Source: an uncultured Adlercreutzia sp. (lineage in GTDB: Bacteria > Actinomycetota > Coriobacteriia > Coriobacteriales > Eggerthellaceae). Taken from it: a DNA stretch of 31,907 nucleotides. Within the stretch, counting starts at the first letter, position 1. Each line of letters begins with the position of its first letter. The translations under genes were made by a program, and so were the position numbers. Of the stretch, positions 14,454-24,100 are shown piece by piece. The stretch is from positions 1 through 31,907 of the forward strand of contig CABSMC010000026.1 of NCBI GenBank assembly GCA_902478715.1. The letters run 5' to 3'. The notes below the pieces were generated by a model. The model was given only the letters and a program-made list of their open reading frames with translations, ran no database searches and was not told the DNA's origin.

Positions 14454-15230
14454 ATGAAGGCAGCCGAACTTACGAGCAGGCTGCTGCTCGAAGCGCAGCA
14501 TTGCCCGATGCGGCAGATGTGTCCACTCGCCTTTCTCTGCGCATCCCAGCAGGGGGAACACAAGTACATCCTACCGAACATTTCCAATGTGAACGTCGGC
14601 GAAATGGTCTGGACCGATCTGAGCGCGCGGCGGCGTATGTTCGTCGTGCGTAGCGGGGTGCTGCTCAACAAGGTGTACGGCAACAACGAGACGGAAATCC
14701 CCCAGACCATCTTTGGCCCCGGCTCCGTTGCGGGCGTACCCGACGTGTTTGTGTCTTACATAGCTTCCGACTTCTACTATTTCGTCGGACTTACGCCCAG
14801 CCAACTCTGTTCCTTCGACGGCGACTTCTTCAAAGAGCGACTTGCGGATGCGGGGCCGGAAATAGCCCAGCAGATAACGGCGCGCATCGCGCTGAACCAG
14901 ACGACGTCTATCTACGGGCAAACGCTGACGCTTGCGCATCGCCGCGTGAGGGAAAAGGTCGTTTCGGTGCTGATGCGCCTCGATCTGGCGCTTTCTCGTC
15001 AGCCCGGATATGAAGGGGAACTGCCCATAACCCATGACGACATCGCCTTTATCGCCTGCACCGAGCGAGCCACCGCCAGCCGCGAGCTCAAAAAGCTGGC
15101 ACGCGACAAGCTCATCGACATCGGATACCGGCGCGTCACGGTTCTGCCAGCTCTTCGCGAGCGCTATGGCACCATGATTGAGGCCAATCTTCCCTTCTAT
15201 AAAAGCGATGGGGACGAACCGCTCACCTGA
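14454..15230 (+). CDS. Crp/Fnr-family transcriptional regulator with N-terminal cysteine cluster
   Basis: 258 residues. A cyclic-nucleotide-binding-like beta-barrel (about 35-140) is followed by the long dimer helix and a Crp-type winged helix (about 150-240; REKVVSVLMRL ... ITHDDIAFIACTERATASRELKKLARDKLI). C17, C23 and C29 are spaced CX5CX5C at the N-terminus. FNR binds an oxygen-sensitive [4Fe-4S] cluster through three N-terminal cysteines and one internal one, so an anaerobic or redox sensor is plausible, though the spacing differs from E. coli FNR. It is directly upstream of, and in the same direction as, a molybdopterin oxidoreductase operon, and a Crp/Fnr-like palindrome lies in between (15303-15318), suggesting it controls that operon. 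Confidence 0.85.
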   Translation: MKAAELTSRLLLEAQHCPMRQMCPLAFLCASQQGEHKYILPNISNVNVGEMVWTDLSARRRMFVVRSGVLLNKVYGNNETEIPQTIFGPGSVAGVPDVFVSYIASDFYYFVGLTPSQLCSFDGDFFKERLADAGPEIAQQITARIALNQTTSIYGQTLTLAHRRVREKVVSVLMRLDLALSRQPGYEGELPITHDDIAFIACTERATASRELKKLARDKLIDIGYRRVTVLPALRERYGTMIEANLPFYKSDGDEPLT

Positions 15231-15302
15231 GCTTGGGCCGCCGAGTCGCAATCGGTGCGCCCCCTCACAACCAAGACAAACGGCGCGCCGAACCTATCGC
15301 TT

Positions 15303-15318
15303 TGTGTCCTCGAACACA
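15303..15318 (+). promoter_or_regulatory. Crp/Fnr-like operator candidate
   Basis: TGTGT-CCTCGA-ACACA is a perfect inverted repeat with the TGTGN-N6-NCACA form of Crp/Fnr sites. It lies in the 234-nt gap between the regulator gene and the oxidoreductase gene, about 150 nt before the latter's start. Confidence 0.55.
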
Positions 15319-15464
15319 TTTCTATGGTCTTTGTTTGCAATTCGAGAGACAATTCCCGTCCTTCTCCGCGTGGGATACTTATCCGCATCAGACGGCAAGA
15401 GGCCGCCAGATGCGCGACAGCACAGCGCCTGCGCGCACAATTGAAGAGCAGAAGGGGGAACGCT

Positions 15465-18194
15465 ATGAACGGAAACGAACTAAACGTTAGCCGTCGTAGA
15501 TTTGTGGCAGGAGCCGCGGGGGCAGCTCTGACGGCCGGGCTGGCAGGATGTTCGCCTGCCACTAACAACTCCAACAACGGGGAGAGTCTGCCAAATACGG
15601 CACCAGAGAAAACCGCTTACGACATGAACGAAGGCGAATGGATTCCCACCACGTGCAACATGTGCTTCAACAACTGCTCCATCAAGGCGCACGTAGTCGA
15701 CGGCGTGGTTGTAGAACTGGCAGGCAACCCTGATAGTTCCATCGGCCGCGGGCACATCTGCGGCAAGGGCGCGGCGGGCATCATGCAGCTGTACGATCCC
15801 AACCGTATCACCAAGCCCATGAAACGCACTAATCCCCGTAAAGGCTTCGACGAGGATCCTGGCTGGGAGGAGATTTCCTGGGACGAGGCCTATGAGCTGG
15901 TTGATTCCAACGTGAAGGCGGCCATCGAGCGCAGTGGCCCGCATGCCGTGACCGGCATGTCGATGGTGGCAAGCCAGATCGGCTCACTCGTACGGCACAC
16001 GGCCTTGGGCGTTATTTACGGCAACGCCGAGGGTAGCTGCTCGGACATCTGCGGCACGGGCGTTCACCAGCTGGAATATCTGCTGACTGGCACCGGCAAC
16101 GCTCGGCCCGACTACGCCAACTGCAACTACGTGCTGCAGTTCGGCACCAACGCCGGCACGGCCACGCGCCACGGCTATAACATGACCGTGGAGATGTTCG
16201 CCGAGCGCCGCGCCAACGGTCTGCGCCATGTGGTGGTCGATCCGCACATGGGCGGTTCGGGCGAGAAAGCCGACCTGTGGGTGCCCATCCGCCCCGGTAC
16301 CGATGCAGCGCTGGCACTTGCAATAGCGTATGTGCTGGTACACGAAGAGGGCACCATCGATAGAGACTTTCTGAAAAACCGTACCAACTCGCCCTCGCTC
16401 GTCAACGTTGAAACAGGCCGTATCCTCTTCGATGAGGCGACGGGGAAGTCGCTGTACATGGACGCCGACGGTACGCCGAAAACCTATGACACGTGCGCCG
16501 ATCCGCAGCTGGAGGGCGAGTTCGAAGTGAACGGCACACCATGCAAGACAGGATTTACCCTGTACAAGGAGCATATCGCGAAGTACACGCCCGAGTACCA
16601 GGAGCCGATCACCACCGTTCCCGCCGACACGGTGCGCCAGATTGCCAAGGAGCTGGGTGAGGCGGCCTGCATCGGGCAGACCACCACCATTGACGGCGTC
16701 GAGCTGCCGTATCGCCCCGCTGCCGTGGATGCCTTCTCAGGCATCACCCGCCATAAGCACACGTGGCTCACGTGCCAGGCGGTATTTACGCTGAACAATC
16801 TCATTGGCTCCACGAATGCCGTGGGCGGCTTCTGCGGATTCGACCCCATCTGCAACGGCTGGGCAGACGGCAATCCAAACATGTCCTGGAACCTCGGCAT
16901 CTGGGAGCCCGAGGGGCTTATCGACAACAACCAGCTGCTGCTGGCCTTCCCCAACTCGTACTACACGAAGGTGTACGAGAGCGACTACACCCCCACCACT
17001 ATGGGCATGTTGGAAATTCAGCCGCTTTCCGAGGACAACCACTTCGAGCACGTCGCGCAGGCGCATCCGGATCTGTATCACACCCAAGCTGCCGAAGTCG
17101 CCTTCTGCTACGCGTGCAACCCCATCAAATGGTGGGGCAACTACGACGAGCAAGCCGAGATCTTCAAGAACTATACCTATGTCATAGGCATCGATATGTA
17201 TCTGAACGAATCGTCGTACTTCTACGACATTATCCTGCCGGAGTGCCATTACCTGGAACGTACCGAACCTCTGCCTCATGCGGCGAACAACCACCGCGTC
17301 ATCGGCGGCATGAACAACCCCTGGACGGTACCGGTATGGCAGAAGGTCGTAGAGCCGCGCGACGGAGCGCCCTCCAGCTGGGAGCTGTTTGGCGAGCTGG
17401 CCTCGCGGGCCGGCAAGAACGCCGAGTTCATTTCCACGCTGAATATGATGTTCCGCGTGAAGGAGGAGTATTCGATACCACTTGACCAGAAGCTCGATGT
17501 GGAGGCGTTCGCCGACTCCATCCTTAAATCGAACATCGATGAGGAGCACGACTTCGCGTGGCTGAAGGAGCATGCGGTCTACGACCACCCGCGCACCGTC
17601 GACGAGGTGTACATTTGGGCCGGCGAAAAACCGGGGCGCGTGCCCATGTACTTTGACTTCATGCTTGAAGCGAAAGCCAAGGTTGAAGCAAAGGCGGCCG
17701 AGCTGAACATTCCGTGGGAAACCGACGACTACCAGCCTCTTCCCGACTGGAAGCCCGGTTGCGGCTACGAGGTGACCGATCCTGACTACGACATCATCCC
17801 CACGTACCACACCGATGCCATCAACACTGATTCGTGGCTCATGGAAGATCCCTACATCAATGAGATCAACGAGGAGAACCCCTACGGCTACACTATCGAG
17901 ATAAACGCCGCCACAGCCGCCTCGAAAGGCTTGGCCAATGGCGACAAGGTGCGCCTCGTCACAACCGATGGCGTGTCGGTGGAGGGTGTTTTGGCCACTT
18001 CTGAAGGCGTGCACGCAGAGTGCATCGCGGTCATCGGCGGACACTGGGGATCGAAGTCGGCCTATATGCCCATCGCAAAGGATAAAGGCGTGCCAGTCGT
18101 ACATCTTATACCTGGTCAGACGCCTGATCGCATGGATCATATCTGCTCGGCCTTCGACCAGACCATCCGCGTGAAAATTGAGAAAGTTGCCTAA
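15465..18194 (+). CDS. Tat-exported molybdopterin oxidoreductase, DMSO-reductase superfamily (PsrA/PhsA-like)
   Basis: 909 residues from the ATG at 15465, preceded by AGAAGGGGGAA. The N-terminus carries a twin-arginine motif (SRRRFVAG, 9-16), and the signal ends in a lipobox LAGC (26-29), so the enzyme is probably a lipid-anchored extracytoplasmic protein. Cysteines 64, 67, 71 and 99 (CNMCFNNC ... HICGKG) are the [4Fe-4S] ligands. The Moco-binding core follows (DPNRITKPMKRTNP; VDPHMGGSGEKADLWVPIRPGTD; the C-terminal molydopterin dinucleotide-binding domain with NGDKVRLVT). The cysteine in GSCSDICGTG is a candidate Mo ligand. The next gene is its electron-transfer subunit. No membrane anchor gene follows. 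The substrate is not predictable; sulfur or oxyanion compounds or phenolics are possible. Confidence 0.85.
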   Translation: MNGNELNVSRRRFVAGAAGAALTAGLAGCSPATNNSNNGESLPNTAPEKTAYDMNEGEWIPTTCNMCFNNCSIKAHVVDGVVVELAGNPDSSIGRGHICGKGAAGIMQLYDPNRITKPMKRTNPRKGFDEDPGWEEISWDEAYELVDSNVKAAIERSGPHAVTGMSMVASQIGSLVRHTALGVIYGNAEGSCSDICGTGVHQLEYLLTGTGNARPDYANCNYVLQFGTNAGTATRHGYNMTVEMFAERRANGLRHVVVDPHMGGSGEKADLWVPIRPGTDAALALAIAYVLVHEEGTIDRDFLKNRTNSPSLVNVETGRILFDEATGKSLYMDADGTPKTYDTCADPQLEGEFEVNGTPCKTGFTLYKEHIAKYTPEYQEPITTVPADTVRQIAKELGEAACIGQTTTIDGVELPYRPAAVDAFSGITRHKHTWLTCQAVFTLNNLIGSTNAVGGFCGFDPICNGWADGNPNMSWNLGIWEPEGLIDNNQLLLAFPNSYYTKVYESDYTPTTMGMLEIQPLSEDNHFEHVAQAHPDLYHTQAAEVAFCYACNPIKWWGNYDEQAEIFKNYTYVIGIDMYLNESSYFYDIILPECHYLERTEPLPHAANNHRVIGGMNNPWTVPVWQKVVEPRDGAPSSWELFGELASRAGKNAEFISTLNMMFRVKEEYSIPLDQKLDVEAFADSILKSNIDEEHDFAWLKEHAVYDHPRTVDEVYIWAGEKPGRVPMYFDFMLEAKAKVEAKAAELNIPWETDDYQPLPDWKPGCGYEVTDPDYDIIPTYHTDAINTDSWLMEDPYINEINEENPYGYTIEINAATAASKGLANGDKVRLVTTDGVSVEGVLATSEGVHAECIAVIGGHWGSKSAYMPIAKDKGVPVVHLIPGQTPDRMDHICSAFDQTIRVKIEKVA

Positions 18195-18207
18195 GGAGGG
18201 GTAAGCC

Positions 18208-18816
18208 ATGACGTACGGAATGCTGATCAATCTGAAAAAGTGCGTGGGCTGCCATGCCTGCTCGGTGGCCTGCAAGGAGGCCCACGGCACCCGCCCGGGC
18301 GTGCGCCGCTCCCGCGTGGAGCGCACCTTCGAGGGCACCTACCCGAACGCCCGCAAGACGGCGGTGCCCATGCTGTGCATGCACTGCGAGAACGCCCCCT
18401 GCGTGGAGGTGTGCCCGCAGGACGCCACCTACAAGCGCGACGATGGCATCGTCGTCATCGACAAGGACAAGTGCATCGGCTGCGGCAGCTGCCAGACCGT
18501 GTGCCCCTACGACGCGCGCCATTTGGCCGAAAACGAGGATGGCTACTTCGGTCCGGAGCTGAACGAATACGAGACAGTCATGTACGAGACTATGCCGCCC
18601 ATGACCATGGACAAGTGCACCTTCTGCGCCGAGCGCATCGACGCCGGCGACGGCCAGGTCCAGGCCTGCGTGGCCGCCTGCCCGGCCGGCGCACGCGTCT
18701 TCGGCGAGCTGGACGACATTCGCGCCGAGGCCGAGGCGGCCGGCGGCTACCAGCTCCTTCCCGAGGAGGGCACGAACCCGTCGGTGTGGTACATCCCGTT
18801 CAACGTGAACAAATAG
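18208..18816 (+). CDS. 4Fe-4S electron-transfer subunit (DmsB/PsrB-like)
   Basis: 202 residues with four cysteine groups of the DmsB/PsrB/NrfC family. The first is CVGCHACSVAC (C12, C15, C18, C22), then CMHCENAPCVEVCP, CIGCGSCQTVCP and CTFCAERIDAG...CVAACPAGA. Together they should bind four [4Fe-4S] clusters. It passes electrons to or from the molybdopterin subunit encoded 13 nt upstream. AAGGAGGGG before the ATG is a strong ribosome-binding site. It has no signal peptide and would be exported with the Tat-bearing partner. There is no NrfD/DmsC-like gene next to it, so the quinone link must come from elsewhere. Confidence 0.9.
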   Translation: MTYGMLINLKKCVGCHACSVACKEAHGTRPGVRRSRVERTFEGTYPNARKTAVPMLCMHCENAPCVEVCPQDATYKRDDGIVVIDKDKCIGCGSCQTVCPYDARHLAENEDGYFGPELNEYETVMYETMPPMTMDKCTFCAERIDAGDGQVQACVAACPAGARVFGELDDIRAEAEAAGGYQLLPEEGTNPSVWYIPFNVNK

Positions 18817-18826
18817 CTCGCCATTA

Positions 18827-18965
18827 GGGTCGCTCGCTCCGCTCATGCGCGCGGGCGGCCCTCCTCAGCTGCACCTGAGCGACGCTCGACCCGTAACAGC
18901 CCACGCAAATCCCCCATCCTGGCTTATTCCTTGATTCTTCAGCCAAAGCAGGAGGTTTGCGTGGG
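18827..18965 (+). terminator. Two successive large hairpins after the oxidoreductase operon
   Basis: GGGTCG pairs with CGACCC and CGCTCA with TGAGCG (18827-18892). Then CCCACGCAAA (18900-18909) pairs perfectly with TTTGCGTGGG (18956-18965), enclosing further CC/GG pairs and TGGCT/AGCCA. They fill most of the 261-nt gap before yqeY and probably end the operon transcript. Confidence 0.5.
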
Positions 18966-19077
18966 TTTGCTTTGAGCGGTAACGGGCACCGACAACGCGC
19001 TCTCCGTGCCGCTCTCCGCCCGCAAGCGCTATCATGGAAGCGAACATTTGCACCCTATACGAACGAAAGGACGCTTC

Positions 19078-19521
19078 ATGGAATACCAGCAGCTGCAGGA
19101 CGAGATCAAGGCGGCCATGAAGGCGCGCGACAACCACCGACGCGACATTCTGCGCCAGGTGCACACCGAGCTTAAGGCCATCGAGGTGAACGAGCGCCGC
19201 GAGGTGACCGAGGCCGACGTGGACGCCATGCTCAAGCGCACCATCAAGCAGACGAGGGAGACGCTGGACGGCTCCATCAAGGCCGGCAACAACCAGGAGC
19301 GCACCGACACCCTCACCGAGCAGGTGGCCATTCTGGAAGAGTACCTGCCCCGCCAGGTGGAAGGCGACGAGCTGGCAGCGCTTATCGATGAGGTGCTCGC
19401 CGACACGGGCGCGTCCACGAAGAAGGACATGGGCCACGTCATGGGCGAGCTCACGCGCCGCACCGGTGGGAACTTCGACAAAGCCGGCGCCGCCAAGATT
19501 CTCGGCGGGAAGCTGAGCTAG
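19078..19521 (+). CDS. yqeY: GatB/YqeY-domain protein
   Basis: 147 residues matching YqeY across its length: an N-terminal helical region (MEYQQLQDEIKAAMKARDNHRRDILRQ is continued by a conserved helix) and a C-terminal half with EYLPRQVEGDELAALIDEVL and KDMGHVMGELTRR. This domain is related to the tRNA-binding tail of GatB and is thought to interact with tRNA or amidotransferases; its exact role is not settled. The ATG is preceded by AAAGGA. It stands alone between two redox operons and faces the DmsC-like gene, with a bidirectional terminator between them. Confidence 0.92.
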   Translation: MEYQQLQDEIKAAMKARDNHRRDILRQVHTELKAIEVNERREVTEADVDAMLKRTIKQTRETLDGSIKAGNNQERTDTLTEQVAILEEYLPRQVEGDELAALIDEVLADTGASTKKDMGHVMGELTRRTGGNFDKAGAAKILGGKLS

Positions 19522-19546
19522 CAAGACGCCTCTCCCCCAACGCAAA

Positions 19547-19573
19547 GAAGGCCTCCCGCCATGGGAGGCCTTC
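19547..19573. terminator. Bidirectional terminator between yqeY and the dehydroxylase-type operon
   Basis: GAAGGCCTCCC-GCCAT-GGGAGGCCTTC is an 11-bp perfect stem placed between two convergent genes. A short T-containing tract follows on each strand. Confidence 0.8.
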
Positions 19574-19600
19574 CAGTTTGGTGCATCTTTTCCGGGCCGC

Positions 19601-20473
19601 CTAGAAGAACGGGTAGATGGAGATGCCGGTCATGTAGAACACGACACGCAGGGCGAGCGCGCTCACGAGCACGCAGGCCACGCAGACCGCGCCCCACACC
19701 TTCCAATCCTTCTTCGCCTTGCCGACGAAGGCGCCGACCACGCCGCATGCCGCGGCGATGAGCGCGACGACCGAGAAGGGCAGCGAGGCGCCGGAGAAGG
19801 GCTCGGTGGCGCCCGTCGGGGCGATGTCCATGGTGGGCTGGGTCGGGTCGAACCAGAAGTCGACCTGGGTGTAGGCGCCCACCGTCGCCTGCATGGCGAC
19901 GAGGTAGGCCACCACGAGCACCACGTTCACGATCTGGCCGATGACGTTCACCTTTGCAGTGTAATCGAGCGACTCGTCCTTCACGGCGCACAGCACCGCC
20001 ATGGTGGCCGGGCCGAAGCCGCAGGCCGCGCCGAGCAGCGAGCCGATCTGCAGCACGGAGTCCCAGGCGGGCAGCGAGGCCATCATGTAGGAGTGGCCCA
20101 TGACGGCGACGAGCACCACGGCCAGCACCAGGCCGATCGCGGCGAGCCACGTCGGCACCTTCGCGTCATCGCCGCCGCGGCGTAGGTACACGAAGTAGAC
20201 GACCATAGCCACGAACAGCACGATGATGGCGATGAGCTCCTGGGTGATGCCGCTCGTGAGGTGCCCGAAGCCGTTGAAGATGCGCTCCCAGTGCTCCAGA
20301 TGGAAGAACACCGCGATGCCGCCCACGACCAGAAGCGCGGCCGAGGTGATGAGCGCCGGCATCTGGGCGCGGGTGCCCTGGCCGCGCAGCGCGTAGAGGC
20401 ACTGCGCGCCGAACACGCCCGCCGCCCACGCGAGCAGCGTCGTGAACAGAATAAGGGGCCATTGTAATTCCAT
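19601..20473 (-). CDS. DmsC/NrfD-like membrane anchor subunit
   Basis: 290 residues with about eight hydrophobic helices. The N-terminus ELQWPLILFTTLLAWAAGVFGAQ and the segment FHLEHWERIFNGFGHLTSGITQE resemble the DmsC anchor, which binds menaquinol and links the quinone pool to an extracytoplasmic molybdopterin enzyme. It is the last gene of the operon. Its ATG comes 3 nt after the Fe-S subunit stop, with GGGGAGGAG just upstream. It ends at a strong hairpin. It should hold the Fe-S and catalytic subunits at the outer membrane face. Confidence 0.85.
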   Translation of the reverse strand: MELQWPLILFTTLLAWAAGVFGAQCLYALRGQGTRAQMPALITSAALLVVGGIAVFFHLEHWERIFNGFGHLTSGITQELIAIIVLFVAMVVYFVYLRRGGDDAKVPTWLAAIGLVLAVVLVAVMGHSYMMASLPAWDSVLQIGSLLGAACGFGPATMAVLCAVKDESLDYTAKVNVIGQIVNVVLVVAYLVAMQATVGAYTQVDFWFDPTQPTMDIAPTGATEPFSGASLPFSVVALIAAACGVVGAFVGKAKKDWKVWGAVCVACVLVSALALRVVFYMTGISIYPFF

Positions 20474-20476
20474 AAT

Positions 20477-21139
20477 CTACTCCTCCCCTTGCCACTTGCG
20501 GTTGCGCAGGATGTAGCAATGCTTCGGGCCGTTGCCCGTGTCGGTCAGATGGTACACATCGGCCTCGGTGAAGGGCTCGACCCACTCTCCGAGCGTCGTG
20601 CGGTTCTGCATCATCTCCTCGTAGGGAGTCGCCAGATCATGGGTGGGCGCCAAAGCCTGGAAGGACTCCAAGCCCTCGTCCAAGTCGCCGAAGAAGCGGG
20701 TGCGCGAGCCGCACTGGGCCACGCACTGGGGCAGCTCGCCCTGGGCGGTACGCTGCTGGCAGAGCGTGCACTTCTCAACGACGCGCTCCTCCTCGTTCAG
20801 GTAACGCACGCCGTAGGGGCAGGCCATGGCGCAGAACTGGCAGCCGATGCACTTGTCCTTGTCAATCTGCACCGTGCCGTCCTCGGTCACGTGCGACGCC
20901 TGGGTCGGGCACACCTTCACACACTCGGGATCTTCGCAGTGCTGGCACTGGATGGGGAGGAAGTACATCTCCACATCGGGCCAGTCGCCGGAACCGCCCT
21001 CTTTGGGGGTGGGGCCGATGCGCAGCGTCTTGATCCAGAAATCGCCGGGCATAACGCCGTTGATGGTCTTGCAGGCCGCCGAGCAGGCCTGGCAGCCCAC
21101 GCAACGGTTCAGGTCGGTAACGATAGCGTAGCGAGCCAT
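20477..21139 (-). CDS. 4Fe-4S electron-transfer subunit (DmsB-like)
   Basis: 220 residues with four cysteine groups: CVGCQACSAAC near the N-terminus, CQHCEDPECVKVCP, CIGCQFCAMACP, and CTLCQQRTAQ...CVAQCG. These should bind four [4Fe-4S] clusters and relay electrons between the membrane anchor and the catalytic subunit. Its ATG follows the catalytic gene's TAA by one base, so they are co-translated. It differs clearly from the Fe-S subunit at 18208-18816, for instance in the longer C-terminal tail with DLATPYEEMMQNRTTLGEWV, so the two sets are independent enzymes. Confidence 0.9.
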   Translation of the reverse strand: MARYAIVTDLNRCVGCQACSAACKTINGVMPGDFWIKTLRIGPTPKEGGSGDWPDVEMYFLPIQCQHCEDPECVKVCPTQASHVTEDGTVQIDKDKCIGCQFCAMACPYGVRYLNEEERVVEKCTLCQQRTAQGELPQCVAQCGSRTRFFGDLDEGLESFQALAPTHDLATPYEEMMQNRTTLGEWVEPFTEADVYHLTDTGNGPKHCYILRNRKWQGEE

Positions 21140-21140
21140 C

Positions 21141-24100
21141 TTACATCACGCTCCCATCCCACTCGGGTTCGCCTTCGAAGCGGGCGCGTACGCCCTTGCC
21201 CGTGGGCACCCACTCGCGCAGGCGCGGGTCGGAGGCATCATGGATACATTCGACGCCATTCGGATCACACGGAACCGGATTGCCGAACGGGGAATTCTCG
21301 GCCGTGGCCTTGTACACGATGGTCGGGGTGGAGCGCATCGTGGCACAGCCGCCGACGGTGTCCTGACCGTAGGGGTCGTTCACCACGTTGATGCCCACCA
21401 GCTCGAAGCCGTGAGAGGCGGTGTCGAACTCGGGGAACCACCAGGCATGGTTGGCATTCACCACGCCCTGGGAGATGCCGTAGTACAAATCAAGCACCTC
21501 GCGGACCTTGCCCCACGGCGTCTCGATCCACACCCAATCGCCCTGCTTGAGGCCCAACCGCTCGGCATCCTTCGGGTTCATCTCGATGCGGGGAGACGGC
21601 CACACCTCGCGGCACCAGGGCAGCTGGCGATGCTCGGAGTGGAAGTAGGTGGGCTGGCGGGATCCCGTGGTCATCAGGAAGATGTTGTCGGGCATGGCCT
21701 TCAGGGTGTCCTTATAGCCATGGTTCATGAAGTAGGTGTCGTCGGCCTGGTCGATCAGCGCCGGGTCGTACAGCTCGGGCTTCGCCACCGGCGAGTCGGT
21801 AGGCTCGCGGTAAATCGGGAAGCGATCGTCGTCGCCCTGGAACTGCGGCAGGTCGGAGTGCGCCCACTTGTCGGAGCCCTCCGGCACCTCGCCCATGTTG
21901 CAGATGTAGGCCTCGCACACGAGCGACCAGATTTCCACCAGACCGGATGCGGTCATGAAGCCGGGGTGGAAGTCCACGAGCGGGAACAGGTTGAAGCCGC
22001 CCTGCTGACGACGCCAGCCCATCTCGTGGCGGCGGAACGTGCCCCAACGCTCGGGATGCCACTCGCGGCAGTCCATCCAACCGTGATCGGTGAACCACTG
22101 CTTGGCCTCGGCCCAGGTGGGGCCTTCGGGGAACTCGGCGGTGCACCACTTGTCCACGTTATCCTTCAGCACGCGATCGTGGTCGGGCCACAGGTAGCTC
22201 GGCGCGCCGGAGGCGTCGTAGTCGGCGCCCAGCTGCTCGGACCACTTGTCGATGAAGGTCTGGCACTGCGGTGCGTAGTTGAGGTTCTCGGCCGGCGCGG
22301 CGTCCGGATCCTTCGTGTTCCACGGCACGCCCATGGCCTTGTACATGCCCACGTTCCAGTCGGGGTCGTAGATGGTCTCTCCCGGAGGCTCGATGGCCGC
22401 GCAGCAGCAACCGAACATGCCGCCGGAACCCTGGGAGACGCGGGTGGAGTCGAGCTCCATCCAGTGCTGGCAGGGGAAGATGATGTCGGCGTTGCCGTTG
22501 TTGGGGCAGAACCACAGGTTGATGTCGACGAAGAAGTCGAGCTGCGTGGTGGCGTCCCAGGCACGGGCGATGTTGCCCATGTTCATGATGTCGCCGGACT
22601 GGCACACGCCGCCGTGCAGGGCGTACAGGGTCTCCTTGACGTTGTAGCCCACTTCCTTGTTCTCGTTCTCCATGGCCAGCGACCAGTCGGGATCCTGCAG
22701 GCAGGCGTCCCAGATGCAGTTCGCGTCGGCCCAGCGAGCCCAGAAGCGGTTGAGCGGGAAGCGATCGGCGTCCACCTGGCCGGCCTGGCGCATGAAGATG
22801 GTCGTCGGGTTCGGCCAGCCCTGGGAGGGAAGCATGGCGCCGCCCATGCGCTTGGCGATAACGATGGCCTCTTCATCGGAGGGTACCTTGTTGCCGTAGC
22901 GCTCAGCGAGCGGAGAGTTCTCGTCGATGAGGTACTGCACGAAGTCCTGCATGTGCTTGGCAACTTCCTCCAGTGAGTAGTCGCGGCCCGGCCACACCTT
23001 CGCAGCATCGCCCCACGGCGCCGCCTTCTGCATGTTGGAGCGGCCCGGGTTGCCGTCGAACTGGCTCTTGCAGGAGCCGCGGTTGCCGGCGGGCTCGTCG
23101 GAATTGCCGGTCACGCAGGAGAGCATCTGCAGCACGCGGCAGTTCTGGATGGAGTTGCCGTTCTGGTCGGTGGCCAGCTGGAAGTGGATGCCGCCGTTGC
23201 CGTGACGCGGATCGACGCGGGTCGTCCACACCTTCACGGCCTCTTCGGCCTTTTCGCCGGGCACGCCGGTGATCTCCTCCACCTTGTCCCAGGTGTACTG
23301 GCTGGTGAGGTCGTGGAAGCCGTCCCACACGGTGCGGCACTGGTAGGTCTTGCCGTCCTTCAAGGTAACGGCCACCTCGCCGGGGAACAGCGCGGGCTTC
23401 TTGGGCAGGCCGGCCGGATTCGTGACCTTGCCCTTCTCGTTGCCCTCGTCCCAATAGGCGTCGAACTTGGCGTCGGCCGGATCGCACCACACCGACGGGT
23501 CGGGCAGCCAGCCGGGAGCCACGAGGCCCTCGAGCGGATGCTCGATGAAGGAGCCCGTGGTCGGGATCTTGTGCATCTCGCCTTCCCACTTGCCCTCTTC
23601 GGCATCCCAGTAGGTCAGGCGGTTGTTGTTCTCGTCCCACACCATGAAGCGCTGGTACTTGCCGCCCTCGATGATGTCGGCCTCGGTAATGAGCTTCGTG
23701 CGCATGTTGATGCCGCCGTTGCCCTCCACAAGCCAGCCCTCGGTCTTCCAGGGCTTGTCGTCGCAGAAGAGGAACGGAGCGTTGGACCAGCGGCGCACCA
23801 TGGTGTCGTCGTAGGCCTCGTTCTCGATGATCCAGTTGAACCAGCCGAGCGCCAGCGCGCCGTCGGTGCCGGGACGCAGCGGCAGCCAGATGTCGGCTTC
23901 CTTGGAAAGCGGCGTCACGCGCGGATCGACGCAGATGTGCGCCGTCGCGTGCGGGGCCACGTCCGAAATGGTGCGGTTGGTGGTGTCGTAGTTGGAGTAC
24001 TCCACCGCGGTGCCCCACTGCAGGTACACCTTCGGCTCGGCCTCCACTTCCATCCAGGGGGAGCCCATCTCGTCGGTCATGATGCCGGCCCAGTGACGCG

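Noticed and set aside
18827..18965. Third copy of the 89-nt repeat
   Set aside because: The GAGCG-rich hairpins look superficially similar, but the AGT-loop core and conserved flanks are absent.
21240..22976. 578-codon plus-strand frame opposite the dehydroxylase-like gene
   Set aside because: It is antisense to a well-supported Moco enzyme. The product is His/Val/Gly-rich without motifs, as expected for the complement of GC-rich coding sequence; the same applies to other long frames opposite 24659-22900, 16737-18338 and 29607-30848.
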